Source of the DNA: Acidobacterium sp. | Lineage (GTDB): Bacteria > Acidobacteriota > Terriglobia > Terriglobales > Acidobacteriaceae | DNA length: 64,000 bases | Assembly (NCBI GenBank): GCA_003166955.1 | Contig: PMUI01000091.1 | Coordinates: 62,281-126,280, forward strand | Direction: 5' to 3' | Part shown: positions 26,885-35,177 of the stretch, piece after piece | Numbering within the stretch: the stretch's first letter is position 1 | Layout of the letters: each line of letters opens with the position of its first letter | Made by a program: the position numbers and the translations under genes | Notes under the pieces: model-generated | Seen by the model: the letters and a program-made list of their open reading frames with translations, nothing else | The model's database searches: none | Told to the model about the DNA's origin: nothing

Positions 26885-27601
26885 ATGAGCCTGACTGCGC
26901 AGAAGATCTCGAACAGCAGAGTCACTGGAGCGCGCTCGCATGGAACAATTGCCAAGGAAAGGTTTGTTCTGATGGCCGGACCGACACAACCCCGACCGGC
27001 AACTCAACACCTGCGCCGCAATCCGCCGATCGCGGGTGAACAGGAAGCGATCGACCGAGCCCGCGAAGGCGACGGGCGCGCGTTTGAGACCCTCTACGCG
27101 ATGCACAAACGGCGGGTTTACTCGCTGTGCCTGCGCATGCTCGGCAACGTGGCCGAGGCAGAGGACCTCACTCAGGAAGCCTTCCTGCAGCTCTACCGCA
27201 AGATCGGAACCTTCCGCGGCGACTCGGCCTTCTCCACCTGGCTGCACCGCCTGGCGGTCAACGTCGTGCTCATGCACCTGCGCCGCAAGGGACTGCCCCA
27301 GGTTTCACTGGAGGAAACGCTGGAGCCATCGCAGGACAATGGGCCGCGCAAAGACATCGGTGCGCGCGATTTGACGCTGTCCGGATCCGTCGACCGCGTG
27401 ACTCTGGAACGCGCCATCGAGAACTTGCCGCCCGGATACCGCTTAGTTTTTGTGCTTCACGATGTGGAAGGGTATGAGCATAATGAGATAGCGGAGATGC
27501 TCGATTGCTCCATCGGGAACAGCAAGTCGCAGCTGCACAAGGCGCGCATGAAGCTGCGCGACCTGCTCAGGACGGGCCAGCGGAAGGAGCAGATCGCGTG
27601 A
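26885..27601 (+). CDS. ECF-family RNA polymerase sigma factor
   Basis: I chose the ATG at 26885 (AGGAAGAA 9 nt upstream); the frame is open further up inside the ferredoxin region. The product is 238 aa. A poorly conserved N-terminus of about 60 residues precedes sigma-2 ([56 protein letters not shown]) and sigma-4 ([40 protein letters not shown]). It is an RpoE-like stress sigma factor. The next gene encodes its likely anti-sigma factor, with start codons overlapping or just after its stop. Confidence 0.93.
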   Translation: MSLTAQKISNSRVTGARSHGTIAKERFVLMAGPTQPRPATQHLRRNPPIAGEQEAIDRAREGDGRAFETLYAMHKRRVYSLCLRMLGNVAEAEDLTQEAFLQLYRKIGTFRGDSAFSTWLHRLAVNVVLMHLRRKGLPQVSLEETLEPSQDNGPRKDIGARDLTLSGSVDRVTLERAIENLPPGYRLVFVLHDVEGYEHNEIAEMLDCSIGNSKSQLHKARMKLRDLLRTGQRKEQIA

Positions 27602-27606
27602 TTGTG

Positions 27607-27873
27607 ATGCGCGCCATGGACAAAACCATGACCTGTGCTGAATTTCAGGATGCCCTTCCCGAGCTGTTTGAGTCGCAGAGTGACCTCACCGGCCACGAGC
27701 ATCTGAAGTCCTGCGAGAACTGCGCGGCCCTGGTGCGCGACCTCGAATACATCGCCTCGCAGGCCCGGCTGCTGCTCCCCATTCACGACCCCAGCCCAGC
27801 GGTCTGGAACAACATCCAGCAGGCGATCCGGCATGAGAAGCCGGAACCCCCCGCTCCCGCGGCCAGGAAATAA
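27607..27873 (+). CDS. Zinc-binding anti-sigma factor (ZAS type)
   Basis: A short protein of about 88 aa (GTG 27598 overlapping the sigma stop is an alternative start). It contains the HxxxCxxC zinc-finger motif as GHEHLKSCENCAALV, characteristic of anti-sigma domains that clamp ECF sigma factors. The C-terminus (IHDPSPAVWNNIQQAIRHE) lacks a membrane helix, so it would act in the cytoplasm, perhaps as a redox-sensitive switch through Zn-Cys ligands. Confidence 0.85.
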   Translation: MRAMDKTMTCAEFQDALPELFESQSDLTGHEHLKSCENCAALVRDLEYIASQARLLLPIHDPSPAVWNNIQQAIRHEKPEPPAPAARK

Positions 27874-27914
27874 ACGCCGTTCTCCTGCCTGGCATTCATA
27901 TAATCGGCAAAAGC

Positions 27915-28535
27915 ATGAACGGACCGGCCTCGTTTCCGGCAAATCCATCGCGCATTGTTCTCACCGGCTTCATGGGCGCGGGCAAGACCACTGTCGGTGC
28001 CCTGCTCGCCGAGCGCCTCGGCTGGGATTTTTTTGATTCGGACTTTCTCGTCGAAGCGCGAGCTGCGATGACGGTCGCCGATATTTTTGAGAAGCGCGGC
28101 GAGGCTGCCTTTCGGGAGCTCGAAGCAGAAGTTGTTCGGGAAGCTGGCGAGCCCGGTTCCGAAGAGCAGTTCGTTTTGGCGCTGGGCGGCGGCGCGCTGG
28201 AGATGGCGGCGACGCGCGACCTCCTGGCATCGCTGACGGATACCCTGATCGTCTTTCTCGACGCTCCTCTGGAGACGATGATTGCCCGCTGTGCCGCGCA
28301 CGAAGAAGGTCCGGTGCGGCCGGTGCTGGCCGACCGCGTCCGTCTGGCCGAGCGCTGGAGCCAGCGTCTTCCCTGGTATCGGCAGGCGCATCTCACCGTC
28401 GAGACGAGCGAGTTTTCGCCGGAAGCCGTTGTGGATAGAATCCTGCAGCGGTTGGAGCCCGGAATCCGAAACAGCAGGCGCCAGGATGTTCGCGTCTCCA
28501 TCGGCGCGCCATGCAAGCCGGGGTTGCCCGCATGA
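27915..28535 (+). CDS. aroK: Shikimate kinase
   Basis: This 206-aa protein carries the Walker A motif GFMGAGKTT (residues 18-26), the DSDFLVE metal/shikimate region, FRELEAEVV (shikimate binding), the LGGGAL motif and the lid RPVLADRVRLAERW. It phosphorylates shikimate at the 3-OH in aromatic amino acid synthesis. The C-terminus is about 25 residues longer than usual and basic. The stop overlaps the ATG of the downstream transporter gene (ATGA). Confidence 0.94.
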   Translation: MNGPASFPANPSRIVLTGFMGAGKTTVGALLAERLGWDFFDSDFLVEARAAMTVADIFEKRGEAAFRELEAEVVREAGEPGSEEQFVLALGGGALEMAATRDLLASLTDTLIVFLDAPLETMIARCAAHEEGPVRPVLADRVRLAERWSQRLPWYRQAHLTVETSEFSPEAVVDRILQRLEPGIRNSRRQDVRVSIGAPCKPGLPA

Positions 28536-29602
28536 CCACCACGACCAGGCCGATGGATCCGCGCGGCATCGTGCTCTTCACCTTTGCCGTGGCCATCGCG
28601 CTGTACCTGGCCTGGCTGCTGCAGGACGTGCTGGTGGTGATTTACGTCAGCGCTCTCTTCGCCGTCGTGCTGATGCCGCTGGTGCGTGCGGTGATGAAGC
28701 TGCATATCCGCCGGTGGCATCCGGGCCGTGGCACGGCAGTGTTCCTCATCGTTCTGCTCGCGGCCGGCAGCATCACCGCCTTTCTGGCCTTCGCGCTCCG
28801 GCCCGCGTTTAAGGACCTGCATGAGTTCATCCGTGACCTGCCCAGCCGAGCGCCGCAGTTCTTTGCCCGCGTTCAGCAGCTCCCGCTACTGCGCGAGGTT
28901 AATCTGGATGCCCTGCAGGAAAAAATCCAGGACCTCACTGCCAATTTCGCCAGCTATGCACTCCGTTTCGCCGGCAACTGGGCGGCGACCATGGTGCGCG
29001 TGATCGCCGGAATCGTGCTGACCGTCTACTTCATCATCGAAGGCGACGAAGCCTACGCCTGGTTTCTGTCGCTGTTCCCGGTCGAACGGCGCCTCCGCCT
29101 CGACCAGACTCTGGCGCGCGCCTCCACGCGGATGGGCCGCTGGCTGCTGGGCCAGGGCACGCTCATGCTGATTCTCGGGGTTTCGAGCGCGATCGTCTTT
29201 CGCCTGCTGAACGTCCGCTACGCCTATGCTCTCGGCGTGATCATGGGGCTCTTCAATCTTGTACCGGTGGCCGGCGCGCTGGTCTCGGTGTCGCTCGTGG
29301 TCCTCGTCGCCGCCCTCGACTCCTGGGGGCGCGTCCTCGGCGTCCTCATCTTCTACTTCATTTATCTCCAGATCGAAAATACCTGGCTAACGCCGAAGAT
29401 CATGCGTACCCAGGTGGATCTGGCGGGTCTGACCATCCTGATCGCCCTGCTCATCGGCACCTCTCTGGCGGGCATTATCGGAGCCATGGTCGCCGTCCCG
29501 ACCGCCGTGCTGGTCGCCGTTCTGCTCGAGGAGTACGCGGTGCACGATGAGGCCATCATCGCCCAGCCCCACGTCGTGAGCGTGCAAACCCCGGCTCCGT
29601 AA
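28532..29602 (+). CDS. AI-2E family transporter (PF01594)
   Basis: I start at the ATG at 28532, which forms an ATGA overlap with aroK. The 356-aa product has about eight membrane helices with the typical family layout: LYLAWLLQDVLVVIYVSALF at the N-terminus, a soluble segment (LHEFIRDLPSRAPQFFARVQ), then ILIFYFIYLQIENTWLTPKI, the best-conserved family phrase. Members export autoinducer-2 in E. coli (TqsA) or act as Na+/H+ antiporters. No luxS gene is present, so the substrate is open. Confidence 0.93.
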   Translation: MTTTTRPMDPRGIVLFTFAVAIALYLAWLLQDVLVVIYVSALFAVVLMPLVRAVMKLHIRRWHPGRGTAVFLIVLLAAGSITAFLAFALRPAFKDLHEFIRDLPSRAPQFFARVQQLPLLREVNLDALQEKIQDLTANFASYALRFAGNWAATMVRVIAGIVLTVYFIIEGDEAYAWFLSLFPVERRLRLDQTLARASTRMGRWLLGQGTLMLILGVSSAIVFRLLNVRYAYALGVIMGLFNLVPVAGALVSVSLVVLVAALDSWGRVLGVLIFYFIYLQIENTWLTPKIMRTQVDLAGLTILIALLIGTSLAGIIGAMVAVPTAVLVAVLLEEYAVHDEAIIAQPHVVSVQTPAP

Positions 29603-29737
29603 ATTTCCGCGTAGCCCTCGTCCAGTTCGTCAGGGCCATCCGCGCCTGGTATCATGAGAGCAGGCCGTTTCCGCAGTTCTCGGAATTCCTTTCCTCATGC
29701 GCCATTTCTCAGAACCCATCCGTTGCCCGGAAGTTGT

Positions 29738-30733
29738 ATGGCTGTGACCTCCGCTGCGTCCAGCATCGAACCGGGCGTAGCAGCGCCAGAGCCGCGCACC
29801 GGCGACGGCGCGCATCCGCATCTGCATGCTCCGCGAGCAGGCGAGACCGCGTCGTTGCTCGTCGATTATCGCGAGTTGTTTAAGCTGCGTGTGACCCTGA
29901 TGATCACGCTGACCGGGTTTGCGGGCTTCTATCTCGGTTCGATGCGGTCGGGCATCAGCAGCATGCAGCCCGGCCTGGTAGCCACGCTGCTCGGGATCAG
30001 CATCGTTTCCTGCGGAGCGGCCGCGCTCAACCAGGCCATCGAGCGCAGGCTGGATGCGAAAATGCTGCGCACCGCCGATCGTCCCATGGCCACGGGCCGC
30101 ATTGGTCTGGCGCACGGCATCGCCGTGGGTCTGCTGGCCATCATTGCCGGAACCCTCTGGCTCACCTACGAGACGAATTTCATCACCGGCGGCCTGACGC
30201 TGCTCACGGCGTTTCTCTACGTCGCGATCTACACGCCGCTCAAGCGCTATACCACGCTGGCCACGTTTATCGGGGCCTTTCCCGGAGCCATGCCCCCGCT
30301 GCTGGGCTGGACCGCGGCGCGCGGCGTGATCGAGTGGCAGGGAGTCGCGCTCTTCGCGATCCTCTTCGTCTGGCAATTCCCGCACTTCATGTCGATTGGG
30401 TGGCTCTATCGCGAGGACTATGCGCGCGCCGGCATTCGCATGCTGCCTGTGGCGCAGCCCGATGGATGGTCGACCGCGCTCGAAGCGCTCACCTACGCGG
30501 TGCTGATGATCCCCGCGAGCCTGCTGCCGTTCTGGCTGCACATGGACGGGAAGATTTACGCCGTCGTCGCGCTTGTGCTGGGGCTCATCTATCTCGCCTA
30601 CACGATTCGCTTCACACGCATCGTGCGGGCGAAGAACGAAACCGAATCCAGAATGTATGCGCGCGACCTCCTGAAGGTCAGCGTCATCTACCTGCCTCTG
30701 CTCCTCACCGCGCTCATGCTGAATGCGAAGTGA
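29738..30733 (+). CDS. ctaB: Protohaem IX farnesyltransferase (haem O synthase)
   Basis: I use the ATG at 29738 (GGAAG just upstream) rather than the upstream in-frame codons. The 331-aa protein has an extended hydrophilic N-terminus (about 35 residues), then the UbiA-type fold: ELFKLRVTLMITLTGFAGFY, CGAAALNQAIERRLDAKMLR (Asp-rich prenyl-diphosphate motif), RTADRPMATGR and YTPLKRYT. It farnesylates haem B for terminal oxidases. The DUF420 gene 30 bp downstream supports an oxidase-assembly operon. Confidence 0.96.
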   Translation: MAVTSAASSIEPGVAAPEPRTGDGAHPHLHAPRAGETASLLVDYRELFKLRVTLMITLTGFAGFYLGSMRSGISSMQPGLVATLLGISIVSCGAAALNQAIERRLDAKMLRTADRPMATGRIGLAHGIAVGLLAIIAGTLWLTYETNFITGGLTLLTAFLYVAIYTPLKRYTTLATFIGAFPGAMPPLLGWTAARGVIEWQGVALFAILFVWQFPHFMSIGWLYREDYARAGIRMLPVAQPDGWSTALEALTYAVLMIPASLLPFWLHMDGKIYAVVALVLGLIYLAYTIRFTRIVRAKNETESRMYARDLLKVSVIYLPLLLTALMLNAK

Positions 30734-30762
30734 GTCAGGGCTGAATTAAGGAAGCCATCGCG

Positions 30763-31332
30763 ATGCCGACAGCGACCACCAGTCCGAAACTCAGCCCCAG
30801 GCCGAAGTCTGCCTCCGTCCCGATCGTGGCCATCATCAGCGTCAGCATCGTCGCCACACTGTTTCTCTTCTGGCTCATCTACGTGCATCCGGCGTCGGAT
30901 GCCGCCGCAGTCCGCTACACCTTTCTGCCGAACCTGAATGCGCTGCTGAATGGACTGAGCGCCATCGCGCTGCTGGTCGGCTTTTACTTCATCCGCACCC
31001 ACCGTATCGCGGCCCATCGCGTCAGCATGATCACCGCGTTCGTCTTCAGCTCCCTGTTTCTGGTCTGCTACATCGCCAACCACGCATTGCACGGCGACAC
31101 GCTGTACCCGGTGCACAACCGCGTGTACTACGACGTGTACCTGCCGATCCTCATCAGCCACATCCTTCTCGCAATCATCGCGCTGCCCATCGTGCTCATC
31201 ACGTTTTACCTGTCGCTCTCGCGGCGGTTCGCGGCGCATCGCAAGCTGGCACGCATCACCTTTCCGCTGTGGCTCTATGTCTCCGTCACCGGCGTGGTGG
31301 TGCGGGTGATGCTGGTGGCGGCGTTTCACTAG
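30763..31332 (+). CDS. DUF420 (CtaM-like) membrane protein
   Basis: A 189-aa protein with five predicted helices and conserved His residues in LLVGFYFIRTHRIAAHR, CYIANHALHGDT and SRRFAAHRKLARITFPLWLY, the layout of DUF420 (PF04238). The family is required for cytochrome oxidase maturation in Firmicutes (CtaM). Its position directly after ctaB agrees with that role here. Confidence 0.9.
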   Translation: MPTATTSPKLSPRPKSASVPIVAIISVSIVATLFLFWLIYVHPASDAAAVRYTFLPNLNALLNGLSAIALLVGFYFIRTHRIAAHRVSMITAFVFSSLFLVCYIANHALHGDTLYPVHNRVYYDVYLPILISHILLAIIALPIVLITFYLSLSRRFAAHRKLARITFPLWLYVSVTGVVVRVMLVAAFH

Positions 31333-31336
31333 CGTG

Positions 31337-31615
31337 ATGCCTCAGGCACGATCGGATCCACCCGACGATGGCACGCGCGCCCTGCTGCGGGCCGGCGGCG
31401 GGATGCTGGTGGCGGGCGCAATCGCCGCGCTTCTCACCGCTACGGTCTTCGGAGGAATCAGTCGCCAGGGCCCTCATTCCAACGCCGGGTGGCTCCTGCT
31501 GATGGTGGCCATGTCGTGCCTGCCCTTCGGACTGATGCTCTTCACGCTGGGCGCGGCCAAGTGGTTCCGCAACCGGCGTCTAGCTCGCCAGCAGCCTGCC
31601 CCCCCTGCGAGGTAA
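31337..31615 (+). CDS. Small two-helix membrane protein
   Basis: A 92-aa product starts at the ATG at 31337, five bases after the DUF420 stop (a GTG at 31334 is equally close). Two hydrophobic stretches (GGGMLVAGAIAALLTATVFG and WLLLMVAMSCLPFGLMLFTL) are followed by a basic tail (KWFRNRRLARQQPAPPAR). No family is recognised. It probably forms the end of the ctaB-DUF420 operon. Confidence 0.7.
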   Translation: MPQARSDPPDDGTRALLRAGGGMLVAGAIAALLTATVFGGISRQGPHSNAGWLLLMVAMSCLPFGLMLFTLGAAKWFRNRRLARQQPAPPAR

Positions 31616-31829
31616 CCGCCGTGGTTCGCAGAACTTCTTGAATCGATGGCGCCGACTCGCCTGGCCAGGATACGCTCGTCACAGGATAGGCCATGCATCG
31701 AGCCGATCGGCTCCGATGCGGCCCCGACGTCTCCCGTGTTTCGCGACAAAAATGCGCGACGCGGGTTCAACGAAATGCTCGAAGGGCCGGACCGTGTCTG
31801 GCTGGGTCCCCGGCAAGGAGAGAACGCAC

Positions 31830-32765
31830 ATGAAAGTCACGAGCCGATTCGCCACCCTGGCGGTGCTCGCCAGTTGCCTCTGTCTCGCAACCTCGTTTGC
31901 GCAATCGATTCCACCGCAGCAGCCTCCGCAGGATCAGAGCCAGCCGCCCAACACCGGGGTTTCGCAGCCGCCTGCCGATAGCACCATCCAGGCCGACGAG
32001 GATGCGCCGCCTCCTGTCGTTGCGCCCACTCCCAAGCCCTCGGCGGCGATCCCGATGACACCGGCGAAGCCGGCCGTCGCAACGCCGCAACCGGGCGATC
32101 CGGACTACGGCATGGTCACGACGGTTCCATTCTCAACGACCGCATCGCTGTCGAAGCGCTCCTGGAATCCCGACGACGAGATGGTCAATTTTGTTCCGTC
32201 GAATCCCAACGAACTGGCCTCCGGCACCAACATCCGCGTGCGCCTGTCGCAGGATCTGTCCACGACGGAAGCGCGTCCCGGCGAGGCGTTTCGCGCCCTG
32301 GTCGACAGGGACGTATACAAGGAAGGGCGCGTGATCATTCCCGCCGGTGCGGAGTTGCGCGGCCGCGTGGTTGCTGTGTCGCAGGGGCATCACCTCGGCC
32401 CGCACGCGACCATTCGCCTCCGTCCGGAGATGATCGTGCTTCCCGATGGCACTGCGTATCACCTCTACGCGCAGGCGGTCCAGTCGAAGGCGCCCAACAC
32501 GCGGACCGACGATGAAGGCGGAATTCAGGCCAGCCCGCATTTCAAGAAGGACGCAATCGAGTACGGAGCGGGCGCTGGCGCCGGCGCAGTCGCGGGCGGT
32601 GGGCTTGCCGGTCCAGTGGGAGCCGGGGTCGGATCGCTGGTAGGTGCGGGCGTGGTCACCGCTCACATGATGATGACCAAACCGCCGGCTGCCAATCTGC
32701 CACAGGGATCGATGCTGGTCTTCAGCCTCACCGAGCCGATGGAACTGACGCCGACAAAGAACTGA
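31830..32765 (+). CDS. Exported hypothetical protein with TrbI/VirB10-like beta domain
   Basis: A 311-aa protein with AAGGAG 9 nt before the ATG and a signal peptide (MKVTSRFATLAVLASCLCLA). A Pro/Gln-rich linker (residues 30-110) precedes a beta domain: ASGTNIRVRLSQDLSTTEAR, VIIPAGAELRGRVVAVSQG, TIRLRPEMIVLPDG. This resembles the C-terminal fold of VirB10/TrbI proteins, but no secretion-system gene is near. A Gly/Ala-rich hydrophobic stretch follows (AGAGAVAGGGLAGPVG), as in glycine-zipper proteins. It may sit in the outer membrane or periplasm. Function is unknown. Confidence 0.75.
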   Translation: MKVTSRFATLAVLASCLCLATSFAQSIPPQQPPQDQSQPPNTGVSQPPADSTIQADEDAPPPVVAPTPKPSAAIPMTPAKPAVATPQPGDPDYGMVTTVPFSTTASLSKRSWNPDDEMVNFVPSNPNELASGTNIRVRLSQDLSTTEARPGEAFRALVDRDVYKEGRVIIPAGAELRGRVVAVSQGHHLGPHATIRLRPEMIVLPDGTAYHLYAQAVQSKAPNTRTDDEGGIQASPHFKKDAIEYGAGAGAGAVAGGGLAGPVGAGVGSLVGAGVVTAHMMMTKPPAANLPQGSMLVFSLTEPMELTPTKN

Positions 32766-32791
32766 TCTGCCCGGGGCACAATCCCGGAGGG

Positions 32792-33136
32792 TCAGCCCTT
32801 GGCCGACGATTGGAGTCGTATCCGGGACCCTGTGGGTTGTCCATCGCCGCTGCTGCGAATCTCGAGGTATTCCACCCGGTATCGCAACTCCGCGGTTTCT
32901 TCGCGGAGGGCCGCCAGGTCTCTGCTCAAAGTTTCCACCAGCGATGCGCCGGGACCCTTCATCCGTGTGCGCGTCCATCTGTCCAGCTCTTCCGGAAACG
33001 CGAGCACAGCGCGGCGCGAAGCGCTCGTGGGCCGTCGCACGGGCAGTGCGGATTCTCGCTCCCATCGCTGTACGGTGCGTACACCTTTGCCGAGATACTG
33101 ACCAATCTCCTTCCAGGATGTGAGAACGTTCGTCAT
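32792..33136 (-). CDS. HTH DNA-binding protein with coiled-coil tail
   Basis: I take the ATG at 33136, giving 114 aa: MTNVLTSWKEIGQYLGKGVR then TVQRWERESALPVRRP. This is the excisionase/MerR-like helix-turn-helix often found in Acidobacteriota, usually N-terminal to larger proteins. After a SASRRAVLAFPEELDRW segment comes a coiled coil (LVETLSRDLAALREETAELR) and a basic end. It could be a regulator of its own divergent region, where two direct repeats 21 bp apart lie upstream (33249-33281). Targets are unknown. Confidence 0.75.
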   Translation of the reverse strand: MTNVLTSWKEIGQYLGKGVRTVQRWERESALPVRRPTSASRRAVLAFPEELDRWTRTRMKGPGASLVETLSRDLAALREETAELRYRVEYLEIRSSGDGQPTGSRIRLQSSAKG

Positions 33137-33248
33137 TCGCGGCCCAGCCCCGGGGTAGAGTAGTAGCCCGAAACCGCCCCGTGCCACATTATCCTTCAGA
33201 TTCGCATAATTTTGTCCAGGCCGCTGTCGATCTTGCCGCTGCCTTAAT

Positions 33249-33281
33249 TACCCACGGAAGGTCTATAAGTAACCACGGTAG
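33249..33281. promoter_or_regulatory. Two direct repeats 21 bp apart upstream of the HTH gene
   Basis: TACCCACGGAAG (33249-33260) and TAACCACGGTAG (33270-33281) match at 10 of 12 positions and are spaced by two helical turns. They are followed by an AT-only stretch (33283-33297). The arrangement suits a regulator binding the same DNA face twice, perhaps the adjacent HTH protein. Confidence 0.45.
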
Positions 33282-33431
33282 TATACATATATATATTTAC
33301 CACAAAGTAATAGGCTGTGACATTAGTTCCGACTTGCATACTTAAGTTACTCTTCTTCCCGTTATGGGAGACCGATTCTGCTCTGCGCCACTTTTTGGCG
33401 CATCTTGTTCCGGTTTTGATGCTGGCGTCAC

Positions 33432-33460
33432 TTGACACTCGCAGTTTGCCCCGACATACT
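33432..33460 (+). promoter_or_regulatory. Strong sigma-70-type promoter of the leader/small-protein unit
   Basis: A consensus TTGACA (33432-33437) lies 17 bp before CATACT (33455-33460). The predicted start is near 33467, about 260 nt before the ATG of the small protein gene. A perfect 7-bp hairpin TGCGCCA/TGGCGCA (33384-33402) lies just upstream. Confidence 0.65.
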
Positions 33461-33466
33461 CCAAGA

Positions 33467-33726
33467 TATCTACAGCCGACAGAAACTTAGCCGGGTCTGA
33501 GGTTGCTCCACCTTTCCCAGCAACAGCGTGATTGGGACCGCACGCCGCTCCAGAGCGGCACTGAATATCTGGTTGGTAATCGCTGAAGTTCAGCAGGAAA
33601 AAGGCGTCTGGCTGCGGAGTTCCCTCGCTGACCGCACACCCCTCTTCTCTTCCCTACCGGCCTCGACAGCGGCGTGCGGTTCCGGGCCCTCAACGTTGAT
33701 CAACCGCTCATAAGGAGGGCATCCAA
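33467..33726 (+). promoter_or_regulatory. Long structured 5' leader, candidate cis-regulatory RNA
   Basis: About 260 nt lie between the promoter and the ATG, with no credible upstream ORF. A perfect 13-bp long-range pair, ACCGCACGCCGCT (33537-33549) with AGCGGCGTGCGGT (33668-33680), closes a domain of about 144 nt. Inside it are smaller pairings, CCAGA/TCTGG near 33550-33572 and GCTGA/TCAGC near 33582-33594. The AAGGAGG ribosome-binding site (33712-33718) lies just outside the domain. I match it to no known riboswitch. It could be a riboswitch, a protein-binding leader or a stable small RNA. Confidence 0.5.
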
Positions 33727-33999
33727 ATGGTCAGTAATTGCGCAAATCCAGGATGCGGCAAGCCTCTCCACTATCTAAGGGAGGGTCGGATCTATATCTT
33801 TGACGCATCTTCTGGCGTAGGTGACCCCGGCGAGAAGCGCCAGCGGTGCCTGGAGCACTACTGGCTTTGCGGAAGCTGTGCGGAAACCCTGATGCTGGTT
33901 CAGGATGCACAGGGATTGGTCCGCGTTTTGCCGAAGCCGGCTGCCATCCGGGAAACCGATGAGCGGCTCCCCGCCTTCGGCTCCATGCTCGCGTCTTAG
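33727..33999 (+). CDS. Small Cys-rich, probably zinc-binding protein
   Basis: A 90-aa protein starts MVSNCANPGCGKPLHYLREG and carries C5-x4-C10, then C41 and H44, and C48-x2-C51 in HYWLCGSCAETL. That is one or two zinc-ribbon-like knuckles. It has no membrane segment. I know this small-protein type as widespread in Acidobacteriota but without assigned function. It has an excellent AAGGAGG site, its own consensus promoter, a long structured leader and a terminator, so it is a tightly controlled single-gene unit. Confidence 0.8.
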   Translation: MVSNCANPGCGKPLHYLREGRIYIFDASSGVGDPGEKRQRCLEHYWLCGSCAETLMLVQDAQGLVRVLPKPAAIRETDERLPAFGSMLAS

Positions 34000-34016
34000 A
34001 GCACCCTCTCCCAACC

Positions 34017-34055
34017 GACAGGTGCCTCGCCTCCCCGGCGGGGCACCTGTCTCCG
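34017..34055 (+). terminator. Hairpin terminator after the small Cys-rich gene
   Basis: A 10-bp perfect stem (34017-34026 with 34042-34051) encloses an extra GC-rich inner pair and is followed by TCCGTTT. The T-run is weak, but its position 17 bp past the stop fits a terminator. Confidence 0.6.
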
Positions 34056-34102
34056 TTTGCGCTCGTCCCGGTTTTCCTGCAATCTGACAGTTAGGCCGGA
34101 CC

Positions 34103-34918
34103 ATGCACCGCCTCTACATCCCCGCTCCGCCGCTGGCTGCATTCATCCGCTGCTTCTGGTACTCAGAAGACGCGCCGCAGCCCCACGCGCGCGAGCGCCT
34201 GATGCCCAACGGCGAAGCATCCATCGTCTTCAATCTGCGCGACGACGAGATGCGCCTCTACGATGCGGACCATCCGGAGCGATACACGTCCTGCGGACTC
34301 GCGGGCCTGACCGGCCCCAGAACCAACTGCTTCGCCATCGATACGGCCAGCGAGGATCGCGTCATCGGGATCCAGTTCCAGCCTGGCGGAACGTTCCCGT
34401 TCTTCCGCGAACCGGCCTGCGAAGTGGCGAATCTGTCGGCGCCGCTGGAGGATTTTTGGCGTGGCGCGGCCGGAGATATCCGCGAGCAACTGCTGGCCGC
34501 GGAATCCGTCGACGCGATGTTCGTCCTCCTCGAGCGCAACCTGCTGGCGCGGCTGGTCCGGCCGCTCGAACTCCATCCCGCCATCCAGTTCGCCCGCGCG
34601 CACATTTGCCGCGCGCCACAGGTGGCCACGGTCTCAGGGGTGATGGATCGCATCGGCTTTAGCCAGCGGCGATTCATCGAGTTGTTTCGCGATCAGATCG
34701 GCCTGACCCCGAAGGCCTTCTGCCGCGTGCGTCGCTTTCAGCGGATTCTGCAGGCTGTCCATCGCAGGAGCGAAGTGGACTGGGCGCAAGTGGCTCTGGA
34801 CGGCGGATATTACGACCAATCCCACCTCATCCACGATTTCCGGGGGTTTTCCGGACTGACGCCCGCGACCTATCTGGCCGCCGCGGCCGAACACCTGAAT
34901 CATGTGCCGATGGCGTAG
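34103..34918 (+). CDS. AraC-family transcriptional regulator
   Basis: A 271-aa protein. The N-terminal 150 residues form a cupin-like sensor of the type starting YIPAPPLAAFIRCFWYSE with GIQFQPGGTFPFF (DUF6597-like). The C-terminal 100 residues carry two helix-turn-helices, with GVMDRIGFSQRRFIELFRD and the typical GYYDQSHLIHDFRGFSGLTP. It binds DNA as an activator or repressor. The effector and target genes are not evident. The downstream end overlaps a small gene on the other strand. Confidence 0.92.
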   Translation: MHRLYIPAPPLAAFIRCFWYSEDAPQPHARERLMPNGEASIVFNLRDDEMRLYDADHPERYTSCGLAGLTGPRTNCFAIDTASEDRVIGIQFQPGGTFPFFREPACEVANLSAPLEDFWRGAAGDIREQLLAAESVDAMFVLLERNLLARLVRPLELHPAIQFARAHICRAPQVATVSGVMDRIGFSQRRFIELFRDQIGLTPKAFCRVRRFQRILQAVHRRSEVDWAQVALDGGYYDQSHLIHDFRGFSGLTPATYLAAAAEHLNHVPMA

Positions 34919-35060
34919 CATTCGGAAGGTCGAGCGTGCGCATGCGCATTCTGCCACGCTTGGGAACCATCTTGTCGAAATCGTCGAATTTCGGCGTCGG
35001 CGAGAGGAGCCACTCCTTTAGCGTGTGCGGGAGTTTTCGTTTCTCGTCCGGATTGGTCAT
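34827..35060 (-). CDS. Possible small hypothetical protein overlapping the AraC gene
   Basis: A 77-aa frame on the opposite strand starts MTNPDEKRKLPHTLKEWLLS with PTPKFDDFDKMVPKRGRMR next. This N-terminal half looks like real, charged protein and lies outside the AraC gene. The C-terminal half (from about residue 47) overlaps the AraC 3' end by 92 bp and is Arg/Pro-rich, as antisense readings are. It may be a genuine short gene or one whose C-terminus was replaced or shifted. Confidence 0.35.
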   Translation of the reverse strand: MTNPDEKRKLPHTLKEWLLSPTPKFDDFDKMVPKRGRMRMRTLDLPNATPSAHDSGVRPRRPDRSRASVRKTPGNRG

Positions 35061-35177
35061 GGCAGGTACAGTTTAGCCGCCTGCGCGCTGATTCGACCCC
35101 GGAAGGCACGGGTTCAAGTTTTTACAATCCCACCCTGACCGGGAAAGCGGACAATTGTTCTCATCCCAGGAGGGACC

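Noticed and set aside
33283-33297. TA-rich microsatellite as a mobile-element end or CRISPR leader
   Set aside because: It is a short AT tract with no spacers, inverted terminal ends or target duplications.
33537-33680. Miniature inverted-repeat element (MITE) from the 13-bp inverted repeat
   Set aside because: No flanking target-site duplication is visible, and the pair lies neatly between a promoter and a ribosome-binding site, so a leader RNA is more likely. A genome-wide copy search would settle it.
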